Source: Streptomyces resistomycificus (GTDB taxonomy: Bacteria > Actinomycetota > Actinomycetes > Streptomycetales > Streptomycetaceae). From it: a stretch of 64,000 nt of DNA. Below are positions 33,508 through 43,193 of this stretch, piece after piece; position 1 is the first letter of the stretch, and every line of letters starts with the position of its first letter. The notes below the pieces were generated by a model. That model was not told the DNA's origin, made no database searches, and saw only the letters and a program-made list of their open reading frames with translations. Location of the stretch: the NCBI RefSeq assembly GCF_001514265.1, contig NZ_KQ948988.1, positions 689,395-753,394 of the forward strand, read 5' to 3'. The translations under genes were made by a program, and so were the position numbers.

Positions 33508-34523
33508 CGCAGCCCGTCTCCCCGCCCAGGGACAGCGCCGACAAGGTGCCCTCGACGAACGAGGCCCCCGCCTGGCGGTCCCTCGTGTTCCGCGCCGACG
33601 TGCGCACCCTGTCCCTCCTCGGCGTGCTCGCCGCACTGATCGTCATCGGCGGCATCACCAAACCGGACGAGTTCCTCGACACCCGCAACCTGCAACTCGT
33701 CCTCACCCAGGCGTCGGTGATCGGTGTCGTCACGGTCGGGATGACCTTCGTCATCACCTCCGGCGGCATCGACCTGTCGGTCGGCGCGATCGTCGCCCTC
33801 GCCTCGGTGTGGGCGACCACCGTCGCCACCCAGGAGTACGGCTTCGCGGGCATCCTCTTCACCGCGGTGCTCGTCGGCGTCGGCTGCGGCCTGGTCAACG
33901 GGCTGCTCATCGCGTACGGCGGGATGGTTCCCTTCATCGCCACACTCGCCATGCTGGCCTCGGCGCGTGGCCTGGCCCTCCAGATCACCGACGGCCGTAC
34001 CCAGATCGTCAGCGTCGACGGCATCCTCGACCTCGGTGAGCGCGACTCCTACGTGCTGGGCGTCCCGCCGCTGGTCATGGTGTTCGCGGTCGTGACGATC
34101 ATCGGCTGGCTCGTGCTGAACCGGACCACCTTCGGACGCCGCACGGTGGCCGTCGGCGGCAACGCGGAGGCGGCCCGGCTGGCCGGTATCGACGTGCGCC
34201 GGCAGCGGCTGTACCTCTACCTGCTGTCCGGGCTGTGCTGCGGCATCGCGGCCTTCCTGCTGATCATCCTGTCCGGCTCCGGCCAGAACACCAACGGCAA
34301 CCTCTACGAACTCGACGCCATCGCCGCCGCGATCATCGGCGGCACCCTGCTCAGCGGGGGCCGCGGCACCATCACCGGCTCCGTGCTCGGCGTCCTGATC
34401 TTCACCACGATCACCAACATCTTCGCCCTGAACAACCTGCAGAGCGACGTCCAGCAGATCGCCAAGGGCGCGATCATCGTCGCCGCCGTGCTGGTCCAGC
34501 GCCGTACCGCGAGCACGACCTGA
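33504..34523 (+). CDS. Sugar ABC transporter permease (RbsC-type)
   Basis: A 339-residue CUT2 membrane protein with eight to ten helices. The family-typical block is VTVGMTFVITSGGIDLSVGA, followed by GLVNGLLIAYGGMVPFIATL and, near the end, GNAEAARLAGIDVRRQRLYL and GGTLLSGGRGTITGSVLGVL. It forms the channel together with itself and the RbsA-type ATPase, to whose gene it is joined by an ATGA overlap. Specificity lies in the following binding protein. Confidence 0.93.
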   Translation: MTQPVSPPRDSADKVPSTNEAPAWRSLVFRADVRTLSLLGVLAALIVIGGITKPDEFLDTRNLQLVLTQASVIGVVTVGMTFVITSGGIDLSVGAIVALASVWATTVATQEYGFAGILFTAVLVGVGCGLVNGLLIAYGGMVPFIATLAMLASARGLALQITDGRTQIVSVDGILDLGERDSYVLGVPPLVMVFAVVTIIGWLVLNRTTFGRRTVAVGGNAEAARLAGIDVRRQRLYLYLLSGLCCGIAAFLLIILSGSGQNTNGNLYELDAIAAAIIGGTLLSGGRGTITGSVLGVLIFTTITNIFALNNLQSDVQQIAKGAIIVAAVLVQRRTASTT

Positions 34524-34540
34524 GGAAAGGGTTCACCGCC

Positions 34541-35599
34541 ATGCCAGAGCCGACCTACCCCAGCCCCTTCACCAGCCGCAGAGGACTGCTCCTCGGGACC
34601 GCCGCCGTCTCGGCCGGCACCCTGCTGGCGGGTTGCACCAGCAACGACTCCAGTGACGACGAGCCGGCCGCGAACGACCAGCCGGCCGCCGAGGACAAGC
34701 CCGGCAAGCAGGTCACCATCGGCTTCGCGGGCCCGCAGGCCGACCACGGCTGGCTCAACGCCATCAACGACAACGCCAAGAACCGCGCCAAGAAGTACTC
34801 GGACGTCACCCTGGAGATCACCGAGGGCTCCAACGACACCGCCCAGCAGATCGGCCAGATCGAGACCCTCATCAACAAGAAGGTCGACGTCCTGGTCGTG
34901 CTGCCCGCCGACGGCAAGGCCCTCACCCAGGTCGGCCTCAAGGCGATGCGCGCGGGCATACCGGTCGTCAACCTGGACCGGATCTTCAACACCCCCCAGG
35001 CGTACCGCTGCTGGATCGGTGGCGACAACTACGGCATGGGCCTCAACGCCGGCCACTACATCGGCGAGAAGCTCAAGGGGAAGTCCGGCGCCCGCGTCAT
35101 CGAACTGGCCGGCCTGGACAACCTGGAGCTCACCAAGCAGCGCACCCAGGGCTTCGACGACGCGCTCAAGAACTACCCCAACATCCGCAAGGTGGCCCGT
35201 CAGGCCGCCGAGTTCACGGTCGAGTCGGGGCAGGCCAAGATGGCCCAGCTGCTGCAGGCCCAGTCGAAGTTCGACGCGCTGTGGAACCACGACGACGACC
35301 AGGGCGTGGGCGCGCTGCGCGCCATCGAGCAGGCCGGACGCGACGACTTCCTGATGGTCGGCGGCGCGGGCGCGCTGTCCGCGTTCCAGGCCATCAAGCG
35401 GGACGACGGCGTCCTGAAGGCGACCGTCCTCTACCCGCCGACCATGGCCGCCTCCGCGATCGACCTCGCCCGCGCCCTCGGCCAGGCCAAGGGCGTGAGC
35501 GGCCTCGCCGAGTACGAGATCCCGGCCTCGCTCACGCTCTACTCGGCCGTCGTGGACAAGGAGAACATCGACCAGTACATGTCCACCGGCTTCAAGTGA
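34541..35599 (+). CDS. Sugar-binding lipoprotein of the CUT2 transporter (RbsB-type)
   Basis: 352 residues. The N-terminus SRRGLLLGTAAVSAGTLLAG followed by the lipobox Cys has twin arginines, so it may be a Tat-exported lipoprotein. A Ser/Asp-rich linker precedes the two-lobed binding domain (VTIGFAGPQADHGWLNAIND, DVLVVLPADGKALTQVGLKA, GIPVVNLDRIF, YRCWIGGDNYGMGLNAGHYI, WNHDDDQGVGALRAIEQ). It binds the sugar outside the cell. Start ATG 34541 after GAGGAAAGGG, 17 bp from the permease stop. The ligand is unknown. Confidence 0.92.
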   Translation: MPEPTYPSPFTSRRGLLLGTAAVSAGTLLAGCTSNDSSDDEPAANDQPAAEDKPGKQVTIGFAGPQADHGWLNAINDNAKNRAKKYSDVTLEITEGSNDTAQQIGQIETLINKKVDVLVVLPADGKALTQVGLKAMRAGIPVVNLDRIFNTPQAYRCWIGGDNYGMGLNAGHYIGEKLKGKSGARVIELAGLDNLELTKQRTQGFDDALKNYPNIRKVARQAAEFTVESGQAKMAQLLQAQSKFDALWNHDDDQGVGALRAIEQAGRDDFLMVGGAGALSAFQAIKRDDGVLKATVLYPPTMAASAIDLARALGQAKGVSGLAEYEIPASLTLYSAVVDKENIDQYMSTGFK

Positions 35600-35721
35600 G
35601 GCGTCCCGCCCCAGGGCCCGCGACGCCCGGCCGGCCCGAAGGACAGGTCCCGGGGGCCCGGTTCGTCGACGGGCCGGGCTGCACCCCCCACCGCGCCACC
35701 ACGACGAGGAGGACATCGCGT

Positions 35722-36951
35722 ATGGCACAGCCGCAGCAGTCAGAAGGGGTGGAGGCGACCTCGGCAAGGGCCGCCTCCGAGAAGCCATCCCTGCGTGTCG
35801 GCATGGTCGGGTACGCCTTCATGGGCGCCGCCCACTCCCAGGGCTGGCGCACCGCGGGCCGCGTCTTCGACCTGCCGAGCACCCCGGTCATGGCCGCGAT
35901 CTGCGGGCGGGACGCGAGCGCCGTCCGCGCGGCGGCCGACCGGCACGGCTGGGAGTCCACCGAGACCGACTGGCGTGCTCTGATCGCGCGGGACGACATC
36001 GACCTCGTCGACATCTGCACACCGGGCGACAGCCACGCGGAGATCGCCCTCGCCGCGCTGGCCGCGGGCAAGCACGTGCTGTGCGAGAAGCCCCTCGCGA
36101 ACACCGTCGAGGAGGCCGAGAACATGGCGCGGGCCGCGGAAGCGGCCTACGAGCGAGGCCAGTTGGCCATGGTCGGGTTCAACTACCGCCGGGTCCCCGC
36201 GACCGCCCTGGCCCGGTCGATGGTGGCCGCCGGCCGCCTCGGCGCCCTGCGACACGTGCGGGTGACGTACCTTCAGGACTGGCTGGTGGACCCCGAGTTC
36301 CCGCTGACCTGGCGGCTGCGCAGGGAACTGGCCGGGTCGGGCTCGCTCGGTGACCTCGGCGCGCACATCGTCGACCTCGCGCAGTACCTCGCGGGGGAGC
36401 CGCTGGCCGGAGTGTCCGCGCTCACCGAGACCTTCGTGCGGGAGCGTCCGCTGCCCGGCGGCCCCAGCAGCGGACTCTCGGCGGTCTCCGCCGGCGGCAC
36501 CGGACAGGTCACCGTGGACGACGCCGCCCTGTTCACCGGCCGCTTCACCTCCGGCGCGCTCGCCTCCTTCGAGGCCACCCGGTACGCCACCGGCCGCAAG
36601 AACGCCCTGCGCATCGAACTCAACGGCGAACGCGGCTCGCTCGCCTTCGACCTGGAACGCCTCAACGAACTCGCCTACCACGACGGCACGGAGGCCGCGG
36701 CGCACGCCGGGTTCCGGCGCATCCTCGTCACCGAACCAGAGCACCCCTACCTGGACGCCTGGTGGCCGCCGGGCCACGGCCTCGGCTACGAGCACACCTT
36801 CGTCCACCAGGCCCGCGACCTGGTCCACGCGATCGCCGAGGGCCGCCGTCCCGACCCCTCCTTCGCCGACGGGCTCCAGGTGCAGCGTGTCCTGGCGGCG
36901 GTGGAGGAGAGCGCCGAGAAGAACTCCCTCTACACACCCATAGCGGCCTGA
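35722..36951 (+). CDS. Gfo/Idh/MocA-family oxidoreductase
   Basis: A 409-residue dehydrogenase. The Rossmann start reads [17 protein letters not shown], the EKP motif LCEKPLAN, then [17 protein letters not shown] and [17 protein letters not shown] with the catalytic Asp/His. Start ATG 35722 with GAGGAGG. It lies 14 bp before a sugar isomerase/epimerase-type gene and follows the transporter, so its substrate is probably the imported sugar. Relatives oxidise or reduce C1, C2 or C3 of sugars and inositols. Confidence 0.9.
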   Translation: MAQPQQSEGVEATSARAASEKPSLRVGMVGYAFMGAAHSQGWRTAGRVFDLPSTPVMAAICGRDASAVRAAADRHGWESTETDWRALIARDDIDLVDICTPGDSHAEIALAALAAGKHVLCEKPLANTVEEAENMARAAEAAYERGQLAMVGFNYRRVPATALARSMVAAGRLGALRHVRVTYLQDWLVDPEFPLTWRLRRELAGSGSLGDLGAHIVDLAQYLAGEPLAGVSALTETFVRERPLPGGPSSGLSAVSAGGTGQVTVDDAALFTGRFTSGALASFEATRYATGRKNALRIELNGERGSLAFDLERLNELAYHDGTEAAAHAGFRRILVTEPEHPYLDAWWPPGHGLGYEHTFVHQARDLVHAIAEGRRPDPSFADGLQVQRVLAAVEESAEKNSLYTPIAA

Positions 36952-36965
36952 GGAGGCCCCGCGAC

Positions 36966-37970
36966 ATGCCGCGTACCTTCACGCTCTTCACCGGCCAGTG
37001 GGCCGACCTGCCCCTCGAAGAGGTCTGCCGCCTCGCCCGCGACTTCGGCTACGACGGCCTCGAACTCGCCTGCTGGGGAGACCACTTCGAGGTCGACAAG
37101 GCACTCGCCGACCCGTCCTACCTCGCCTCGCGCCACCAGCTCCTCGACAAGTACGGCCTCAAGTGCTGGGCCATCTCCAACCACCTCGTCGGCCAGGCGG
37201 TGTGCGACGCCATCATCGACGAACGCCACCAGGCGATCCTCCCCGGCCGGATCTGGGGCGACGGCGCAGCGGAGGGCGTACGGCAGCGGGCCGCGGCCGA
37301 GATCGCCGACACCGCACGTGCCGCGGCCGCCTTCGGCGTCGACACCGTCATCGGTTTCACCGGCTCCGCGATCTGGCACCTGGTCGCGATGTTCCCGCCC
37401 GCGCCGGAATCGATGATCGAGCGTGGCTACGAGGACTTCGCCGAGCGCTGGAACCCGATCCTGGACGTCTTCGACGCGCAGGGCGTGCGCTTCGCGCACG
37501 AGGTCCACCCCAGCGAGATCGCCTACGACTACTGGACGACCCGGCGCGCCCTGGAGGCGGTCGGCCACCGGCCCGCCTTCGGCCTCAACTTCGACCCCTC
37601 GCACTTCGTGTGGCAGGACCTCGACCCCGTCGGGTTCCTGTGGGACTTCCGCGACCGGATCTACCACGTCGACTGCAAAGAGGCCCGCAAGCGCCTCGAC
37701 GGCCGCAACGGCCGTCTCGGCTCCCACCTGCCGTGGGGCGACCCGCGCCGGGGCTGGGACTTCGTGTCCGCGGGCCACGGTGACGTCCCCTGGGAGGACG
37801 TCTTCCGGATGCTGCGCTCCATCGACTACCGGGGCCCGATCTCCGTGGAGTGGGAGGACGCCGGCATGGACCGGCTCCAGGGCGCCCCCGAAGCGCTGAC
37901 CCGCCTCAAGGCGTACGACTTCGAACCGCCGTCGGCCTCGTTCGACGCGGCGTTCGGCGGCAACGACTAG
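36966..37970 (+). CDS. Sugar phosphate isomerase/epimerase (TIM barrel)
   Basis: A 334-residue AP-endonuclease-2-fold barrel. It begins [20 protein letters not shown] and [15 protein letters not shown]. Metal ligands are visible in [15 protein letters not shown] (Glu), [13 protein letters not shown] (Asp/His), [13 protein letters not shown] and [13 protein letters not shown] (Glu). It is the fifth gene of the ROK-controlled operon, right behind the oxidoreductase. Barrels of this subgroup with an adjacent Gfo/Idh/MocA enzyme often isomerise or cleave 3-keto-sugars or inosose. The exact reaction is open. Confidence 0.88.
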   Translation: MPRTFTLFTGQWADLPLEEVCRLARDFGYDGLELACWGDHFEVDKALADPSYLASRHQLLDKYGLKCWAISNHLVGQAVCDAIIDERHQAILPGRIWGDGAAEGVRQRAAAEIADTARAAAAFGVDTVIGFTGSAIWHLVAMFPPAPESMIERGYEDFAERWNPILDVFDAQGVRFAHEVHPSEIAYDYWTTRRALEAVGHRPAFGLNFDPSHFVWQDLDPVGFLWDFRDRIYHVDCKEARKRLDGRNGRLGSHLPWGDPRRGWDFVSAGHGDVPWEDVFRMLRSIDYRGPISVEWEDAGMDRLQGAPEALTRLKAYDFEPPSASFDAAFGGND

Positions 37971-38054
37971 GCCCCCCACCGTGAGTTCCGGGATGACGGC
38001 GCATCCCGGCGCACCGCACCCGCCCGTACAACCGGCCCCATCCTGGAGGCACCC

Positions 38055-40568
38055 GTGCACGGGAACGACCGCACCACCCGCACCGGCAGAGACGAGACCA
38101 ACAGAAGACGCCTGTCCCTCCGCAAGGCAGCGGCCCTGTTCACCGGGGCACTGCTGGCGGGCGCGTCCCTGACCCTGACCGCATCCCAGGCCGGCGCAGC
38201 CGTCGCCGGCCCCGACTCCGCCCCCGCGGCGGCGGCCGCCGAGGACTTCCAGCAGGTCACCCTCGCCAAGGGCGAGCCGGAGGTCGGCGAGCCCATGTCG
38301 CTCGCCGTCCTCCCCGACCGCTCGGTCCTGCACACCTCGCGCGACGGCGAACTGCGCCTCACCGACGCGGCGGGCAACACGAGACTCGCCGGCAAGCTCG
38401 ACGTCTACTCCCACGACGAAGAGGGCCTCCAAGGCATCGGCGTGGACCCGGACTTCACCAGCAACCGCTTCATCTACCTGTACTACGCGCCCCCGCTGAA
38501 CACCCCCGCGGGCGACGCCCCGGAAACCGGTACCGCCGCCGACTTCGCGCCCTTCGACGGGGTCAACCGGCTCTCCCGGTTCGTCCTGAACACCGACGGC
38601 ACCCTCGATGCGGCCAGCGAGAAGAAGATCCTCGACGTCCCGGCCTCACGCGGCCTGTGCTGCCATGTCGGCGGCGACATCGACTTCGACGCGGCGGGCA
38701 ACCTGTACCTGTCGACCGGCGACGACACCAACCCGTTCCAGTCGGACGGCTTCACCCCGATCGACGAGCGGGCCGGCCGCAACCCCGCCTTCGACGCGCA
38801 GCGTTCCTCCGGCAACACCAACGACCTGCGCGGCAAGATCCTGCGCATCAAGGTGAACGCCGACGGCTCGTACACCGTCCCCGACGGCAATCTCTTCGCA
38901 CCCGGCACGGACAAGACGCGGCCCGAGATCTACGCCATGGGCTTCCGCAACCCGTTCCGCTTCAGCGTCGACAAGGCCACCGGGATCCTCTACGTCGGCG
39001 ACTACGGGCCCGACGCCGGCGCCGCCGACCCGGCTCGCGGACCGGCCGGCCAGGTCGAGTTCGCCCGGGTGACCGGCCCCGGCAACTTCGGCTGGCCCTA
39101 CTGCACGGGCGACAACGACGCCTACGTGGACTACGACTTCGCCACCGGCACCTCCGGCGCCGCCTTCGACTGCGCGGCGCCCAGGAACAACTCGCCGCAC
39201 AACACCGGCCTGACCGACCTGCCGCCCGCGCAGGCCGCGTGGATCCCGTACGACGGCGGATCCGTGCCCGAGTTCGGCAACGGCTCCGAGTCCCCGATGG
39301 GCGGACCGGTCTACCGCTACGACCCGGCGCTCGACTCGCCCGTGAAGTTCCCCCAGGCCTACGACGGCGACTTCTTCGCCGGCGAGTTCGGCCGCCGCTG
39401 GATCAAGCGGATCGAGAGCGACACGAGCGGCACCGTCCAGTCGATCAACGACGTCCCGTGGACCGGCACCCAGATCATGGACATGGCCTTCGGTCCCGAC
39501 GGCGCCCTGTACGTCCTCGACTACGGCACCGCCTGGTTCGGCGGCGACGAACACTCCGCCCTGTACCGCATCGAGAACGCCACCGACGGCCACTCCCCGG
39601 TCGCCCAGGCCGTGGCCGACCGGACCTCGGGGCAGGCACCGCTGAGGGTGGGCTTCTCCTCCGCGGGCACCACCGACCAGGACGGTGACACGCTCACGTA
39701 CAGCTGGGACTTCGGCGACGGCGGCACGTCGACCGCGGCCAACCCCACGCACCGGTACAGGAAGAACGGCACCTACACCGCCACCCTGACCGCGAAGGAC
39801 AGCACCGGCCGCACCGGGAGCGCGAGCGTGCCGATCGTGGTGGGCAACACCGCGCCCAAGGTCACCCTCGAACTCCCCAGGGACGGGCAGCTGTTCAGCT
39901 TCGGTGACGCGATCCCGTTCAAGGTGCGTGTGACCGACCCCGAGGACGGGCGGAACATCGACTGCGCCAAGGTGAAGGTCACCTTCATCCTCGGCCACGA
40001 CAGCCACGGCCACCCCGTCACCTCGGCCAACGGCTGCACCGGCACCATCCAGACCAGCGCCGACGGAGGCCACGACGACGACGCCAACATCTTCGGGGTC
40101 TTCGACGCCGAGTACACCGACGGCGGTGGCGGCGGCCAGGCACCGCTGACCACCCACGACCAGAACGTCGTCCAGCCCAAGCACCGCCAGGCCGAGCACT
40201 TCGGCACCTCCTCGGGCGTCACGGTCATCGCCAAGGACACCGCGCACGGCGGCAACACGGTCGGCGACGTGAACAACGGCGACTGGATCGCCTTCACGCC
40301 GTACGTCCTGAGCAACGCCGAGAAGCTCACGGCCCGCGTCTCCTCGGGCGGCACGGGCGGCACGCTCGAGGTCCGCGCCGGTTCCGCGAGGGGCACGCTG
40401 CTCGGGAAGGCGACCGTGCCGGTGACCGGCGGCTGGGAGACCTTCCAGGACGTCAGCGCCGACCTGTCCCGCGCCCCACGCGGCACCACGACGCTGTACC
40501 TGGTCTTCAAGGGCAGCGGCTCCGGAGCCCTGTTCGACGTGGACGACTTCACCTTCACGACCCGCTGA
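38055..40568 (+). CDS. Secreted GSDH-type beta-propeller with PKD and CBM6-like domains
   Basis: 837 residues from GTG 38055 (GGAGG upstream). The N-terminus RRRLSLRKAAALFTGALLAG is a long signal peptide with Tat-like arginines. Residues about 65-505 form the glucose/sorbosone dehydrogenase-like propeller (EEGLQGIGVDPDF, IYAMGFRNPFRFSVDKATG, NFGWPYCTGDN, YDGDFFAGEFGRRWIKRIE). A PKD domain follows (YSWDFGDGGTSTAANPTHRY) and then a C-terminal CBM6-like module (about 700-837, GDWIAFTPYVLS, FDVDDFTF). Such proteins oxidise sugars or bind polysaccharides outside the cell. PQQ dependence is family knowledge and not shown here. Confidence 0.87.
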   Translation: MHGNDRTTRTGRDETNRRRLSLRKAAALFTGALLAGASLTLTASQAGAAVAGPDSAPAAAAAEDFQQVTLAKGEPEVGEPMSLAVLPDRSVLHTSRDGELRLTDAAGNTRLAGKLDVYSHDEEGLQGIGVDPDFTSNRFIYLYYAPPLNTPAGDAPETGTAADFAPFDGVNRLSRFVLNTDGTLDAASEKKILDVPASRGLCCHVGGDIDFDAAGNLYLSTGDDTNPFQSDGFTPIDERAGRNPAFDAQRSSGNTNDLRGKILRIKVNADGSYTVPDGNLFAPGTDKTRPEIYAMGFRNPFRFSVDKATGILYVGDYGPDAGAADPARGPAGQVEFARVTGPGNFGWPYCTGDNDAYVDYDFATGTSGAAFDCAAPRNNSPHNTGLTDLPPAQAAWIPYDGGSVPEFGNGSESPMGGPVYRYDPALDSPVKFPQAYDGDFFAGEFGRRWIKRIESDTSGTVQSINDVPWTGTQIMDMAFGPDGALYVLDYGTAWFGGDEHSALYRIENATDGHSPVAQAVADRTSGQAPLRVGFSSAGTTDQDGDTLTYSWDFGDGGTSTAANPTHRYRKNGTYTATLTAKDSTGRTGSASVPIVVGNTAPKVTLELPRDGQLFSFGDAIPFKVRVTDPEDGRNIDCAKVKVTFILGHDSHGHPVTSANGCTGTIQTSADGGHDDDANIFGVFDAEYTDGGGGGQAPLTTHDQNVVQPKHRQAEHFGTSSGVTVIAKDTAHGGNTVGDVNNGDWIAFTPYVLSNAEKLTARVSSGGTGGTLEVRAGSARGTLLGKATVPVTGGWETFQDVSADLSRAPRGTTTLYLVFKGSGSGALFDVDDFTFTTR

Positions 40569-40583
40569 CAGGAGGTGACGGCA

Positions 40584-41945
40584 ATGCGCTCAACCGGACG
40601 CCTGACCACGGCGGTCGCGGGCACGGCACTGCTTCTGGGCTGCGTCTCGGCACCGGCCGCCTCGCACCCGGCGGACGACGGACGGGTGCTGGTCTTCTCC
40701 AAGACGGCCGGCTTCCGCCACGACTCGATCCCCGACGGCGTCGCCGCGCTCAGGCAGCTCGGCGAGACCGCGGGCTTCAGGGTCGACGCCACGGAGGACG
40801 CGCGTACGTTCACCGCGCGCAACCTGCGGCGCTACGACGCGGTCGTGTTCCTCTCGACGACCGGAGACGTCCTCGACGCCACCCAACAGGCGGCCTTCGA
40901 GGGCTACATCCGAAGCGGCGGAGGCTACGTCGGCGTACACGCCGCAGCCGACACGGAGTACGACTGGGAGTTCTACGGCGGCCTCGCCGGCGCCTACTTC
41001 CAGTCGCACCCCGCGATCCAGCCCGCCACCGTCGACGTCGAGGACCACGCCCACCCGGCGACCTCCGGCCTGCCTAGCACCTGGGAACGCACCGACGAGT
41101 GGTACAACTACCGCTCCAATCCCCGGGAACGGGCCCACGTCCTCGCCTCGCTCGACGAGTCGTCCTACACCGGCGGCACCATGAACGGCGATCACCCGAT
41201 CGCCTGGTGCCAGAACTACCAAGGAGGCCGCGCCTTCTACACGGGCGGCGGTCACACCAAGGAGTCGTACGCCGACCCCGCCTTCCGCGCACACCTGCTG
41301 GGCGGGATCCGCTGGGCCACCGGCGAGGCTCAGGCCGACTGCCGCCCGGAGAACGGCTACCGGGCCCTGTTCGACGGCAGCTCCCTGTCCGGCTGGAAAC
41401 AGGCCGGCCCCGGCTCCTTCACCCCGGCCGCCGACGGCACCATCACCTCGTCGGGCGGCATGGGAATGCTCTGGTACGGCGACCGGAGCTTCGGGGCGTA
41501 CTCCCTGAAGCTCGACTGGAAGATGGCCGGCGACGCGGGCGACGACAACTCGGGAGTGTTCGTGGGCTTTCCGCCCTCCGACGACCCGTGGTCGGCCGTG
41601 AACAACGGCTACGAGATCCAGATCGACGCCACCGACGTACCGGAGAAGACCACCGGTTCCGTCTACGGCTTCCGCTCCGCCGACCTGAAGAAGCGCGACC
41701 GCGCGCTGAACCCGCCGGGGGAGTGGAACACGTACGAGATCCGCGTGGAGGGCGAGCGCCTGCGCGTCTATCTCAACGGCGTGAAGATCAACGATTTCAC
41801 CAACACCGATCCGGCCCGGAGCCTGCGGGACGGCCACGTCGGCCTCCAGAACCACGGAGCCGACGACCGGGTGTCCTTCCGTGACGTCCGGATCAAGGAA
41901 CTGCCCGCGAAGTCCCCGGCTCGCACGACTTCGCAGGGCCACTGA
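40584..41945 (+). CDS. Secreted ThuA domain / DUF1080 (3-keto-disaccharide hydrolase) fusion
   Basis: A 453-residue exported protein; the signal TAVAGTALLLGCVSAPA contains a possible lipobox. The ThuA-like domain (about 34-258) reads VLVFSKTAGFRHDSIPDGVA, GGGYVGVHAAADTEYDWEFY and GRAFYTGGGHTKESYADPAF. The DUF1080 domain (about 265-445) reads FDGSSLSGWKQAGPG, GDDNSGVFVGFPP, NNGYEIQIDATD and VYLNGVKINDFTN. DUF1080 members hydrolyse 3-keto-glycosides; ThuA-like proteins accompany 3-keto-sugar metabolism. ATG 40584 is placed eight bases after AGGAGG, 15 bp from the previous stop, so it belongs to the same operon. Confidence 0.88.
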   Translation: MRSTGRLTTAVAGTALLLGCVSAPAASHPADDGRVLVFSKTAGFRHDSIPDGVAALRQLGETAGFRVDATEDARTFTARNLRRYDAVVFLSTTGDVLDATQQAAFEGYIRSGGGYVGVHAAADTEYDWEFYGGLAGAYFQSHPAIQPATVDVEDHAHPATSGLPSTWERTDEWYNYRSNPRERAHVLASLDESSYTGGTMNGDHPIAWCQNYQGGRAFYTGGGHTKESYADPAFRAHLLGGIRWATGEAQADCRPENGYRALFDGSSLSGWKQAGPGSFTPAADGTITSSGGMGMLWYGDRSFGAYSLKLDWKMAGDAGDDNSGVFVGFPPSDDPWSAVNNGYEIQIDATDVPEKTTGSVYGFRSADLKKRDRALNPPGEWNTYEIRVEGERLRVYLNGVKINDFTNTDPARSLRDGHVGLQNHGADDRVSFRDVRIKELPAKSPARTTSQGH

Positions 41946-41947
41946 AC

Positions 41948-41985
41948 GACGGCGGGCGGGGGACGCCGGACCCCCGCCCGCCGTC
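41948..41985 (+). terminator. Strong terminator hairpin after the sugar operon
   Basis: Perfect 15-bp inverted repeat (41948-41962 and 41971-41985) with an 8-nt loop, three bases after the ThuA-DUF1080 stop. Confidence 0.75.
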
Positions 41986-41987
41986 AT

Positions 41988-42043
41988 CACCTCGTACGCC
42001 GTCACCGACACCTCGTACGCCCGTCACCGACACCTCGTACGAC
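41988..42043 (+). repeat. Three direct repeats of ACCTCGTACG upstream of the ebo-type operon
   Basis: The unit ACCTCGTACGcCGTCACCGAC occurs twice in tandem and a third, partial copy follows. It lies between a terminator and the first gene of the next operon, where regulatory sites are expected. Confidence 0.5.
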
Positions 42044-42065
42044 GTCTTCGACTTGGAGGCTGCCC

Positions 42066-43193
42066 ATGTCCGCGTCCGTTTCCGCATCGCGCGTCGGAGT
42101 GTGGCTGATCGGGGCTCGCGGCTCCGTCGCCACCACCGTCGTCGCGGGCTGCGCCGCCGTGACCGCGGGCCTGCACCCACCCACCGGCCTGGTCACCGAG
42201 ACACCCGCCTTCGCCGACAGCCGCCTCCCGGCCCTGGAAGGCCTCGTCTTCGGCGGCCACGACACACTGGACTGCCCTCTTCCCAAACGCGCGGAAGCGC
42301 TGGCGGCCGGCGGTGTCCTGCCCCACGGCCTCCCCGCGGCCGTCGGCGCCGAACTGACCGCCGCCGACCACGAGATCAGACCCGGCGGACCCCTCCCCGG
42401 CGACACCCGCACCGACGACGAACTGATCGCCGTCTTCGCCGCGGACATACGGGACTTCGCGCGGCGGCGGGGGCTGGACCGGGCCGTCGTGGTGAACGTC
42501 GCCTCCACGGAGCCGGCGGCCACCGGCACGGCCCTGCCCGCCAGCTCCCTCTACGCGGCGGCGGCCCTGCGCGCCGGCTGCCCGTACGTGAACTTCACCC
42601 CCTCGACCGGCCTGCACCACCCCGCGCTGGCCTCGCTCGCCGCGTCCTCGGGGCTGCCCCACGCCGGTCGCGACGGCAAGACCGGCCAGACACTGCTGCG
42701 CTCCGCCCTCGGCCCGATGTTCGCGCAGCGGGCCCTCGCCGTCCGGGCCTGGTCCGGCACCAACCTGCTGGGCGGCGGCGACGGCGCCTCCCTCGCCGAC
42801 CCGGCGGCCGCGGCGGCGAAGAACGCGGGCAAGGAGCGGGTCCTCGCCGACACGCTCGGCACGGTCCCCGAGGGCGAGGTGCACATCGACGACGTCCCCG
42901 TCCTCGGCGACTGGAAGACCGCCTGGGACCACGTCGCCTTCGACGGATTCCTCGGCGCCCGCATGATCCTCCAGACCACCTGGCAGGGCTGCGACTCCGC
43001 CCTCGCCGCACCCCTGGTCCTCGACCTGGTCCGGCTCGTCGCCCGCGCCCACGAGAGGGGCCTGTCGGGCCCGCTGGCCGAACTGGGCTTCTTCTTCAAG
43101 GACCCGGTGGGGGAGGGGTCTTCGGCTCTGGGTGAGCAGTACGCGGCGTTGACGGCGTTCGCGGGGCGGCTGCGGGACGGGAGGACGCGGTGA
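42066..43193 (+). CDS. Inositol-3-phosphate synthase-like protein
   Basis: A 375-residue member of the myo-inositol-1-phosphate synthase superfamily. The NAD-binding start is VGVWLIGARGSVATTVVAGC; later blocks are VVVNVASTEP, YVNFTPSTG, GRDGKTGQTLLRSALGPMF, WSGTNLLGGGDGASLADP, LGDWKTAWDHVAFDGFLGAR and GFFFKDPVG. The core enzyme converts glucose-6-phosphate to inositol-3-phosphate. It differs from the housekeeping Ino1 and heads an ebo-type operon, so it probably makes a cyclitol-like building block for that system. ATG 42066 with TTGGAGG upstream. The stop overlaps the prenyltransferase start (GTGA, 43190-43193). Confidence 0.85.
   Translation: MSASVSASRVGVWLIGARGSVATTVVAGCAAVTAGLHPPTGLVTETPAFADSRLPALEGLVFGGHDTLDCPLPKRAEALAAGGVLPHGLPAAVGAELTAADHEIRPGGPLPGDTRTDDELIAVFAADIRDFARRRGLDRAVVVNVASTEPAATGTALPASSLYAAAALRAGCPYVNFTPSTGLHHPALASLAASSGLPHAGRDGKTGQTLLRSALGPMFAQRALAVRAWSGTNLLGGGDGASLADPAAAAAKNAGKERVLADTLGTVPEGEVHIDDVPVLGDWKTAWDHVAFDGFLGARMILQTTWQGCDSALAAPLVLDLVRLVARAHERGLSGPLAELGFFFKDPVGEGSSALGEQYAALTAFAGRLRDGRTR

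Noticed and set aside
38646..40247. 533-aa minus-strand frame inside the GSDH-type gene
   Set aside because: Val/Gly/Arg-rich antisense frame without family features.
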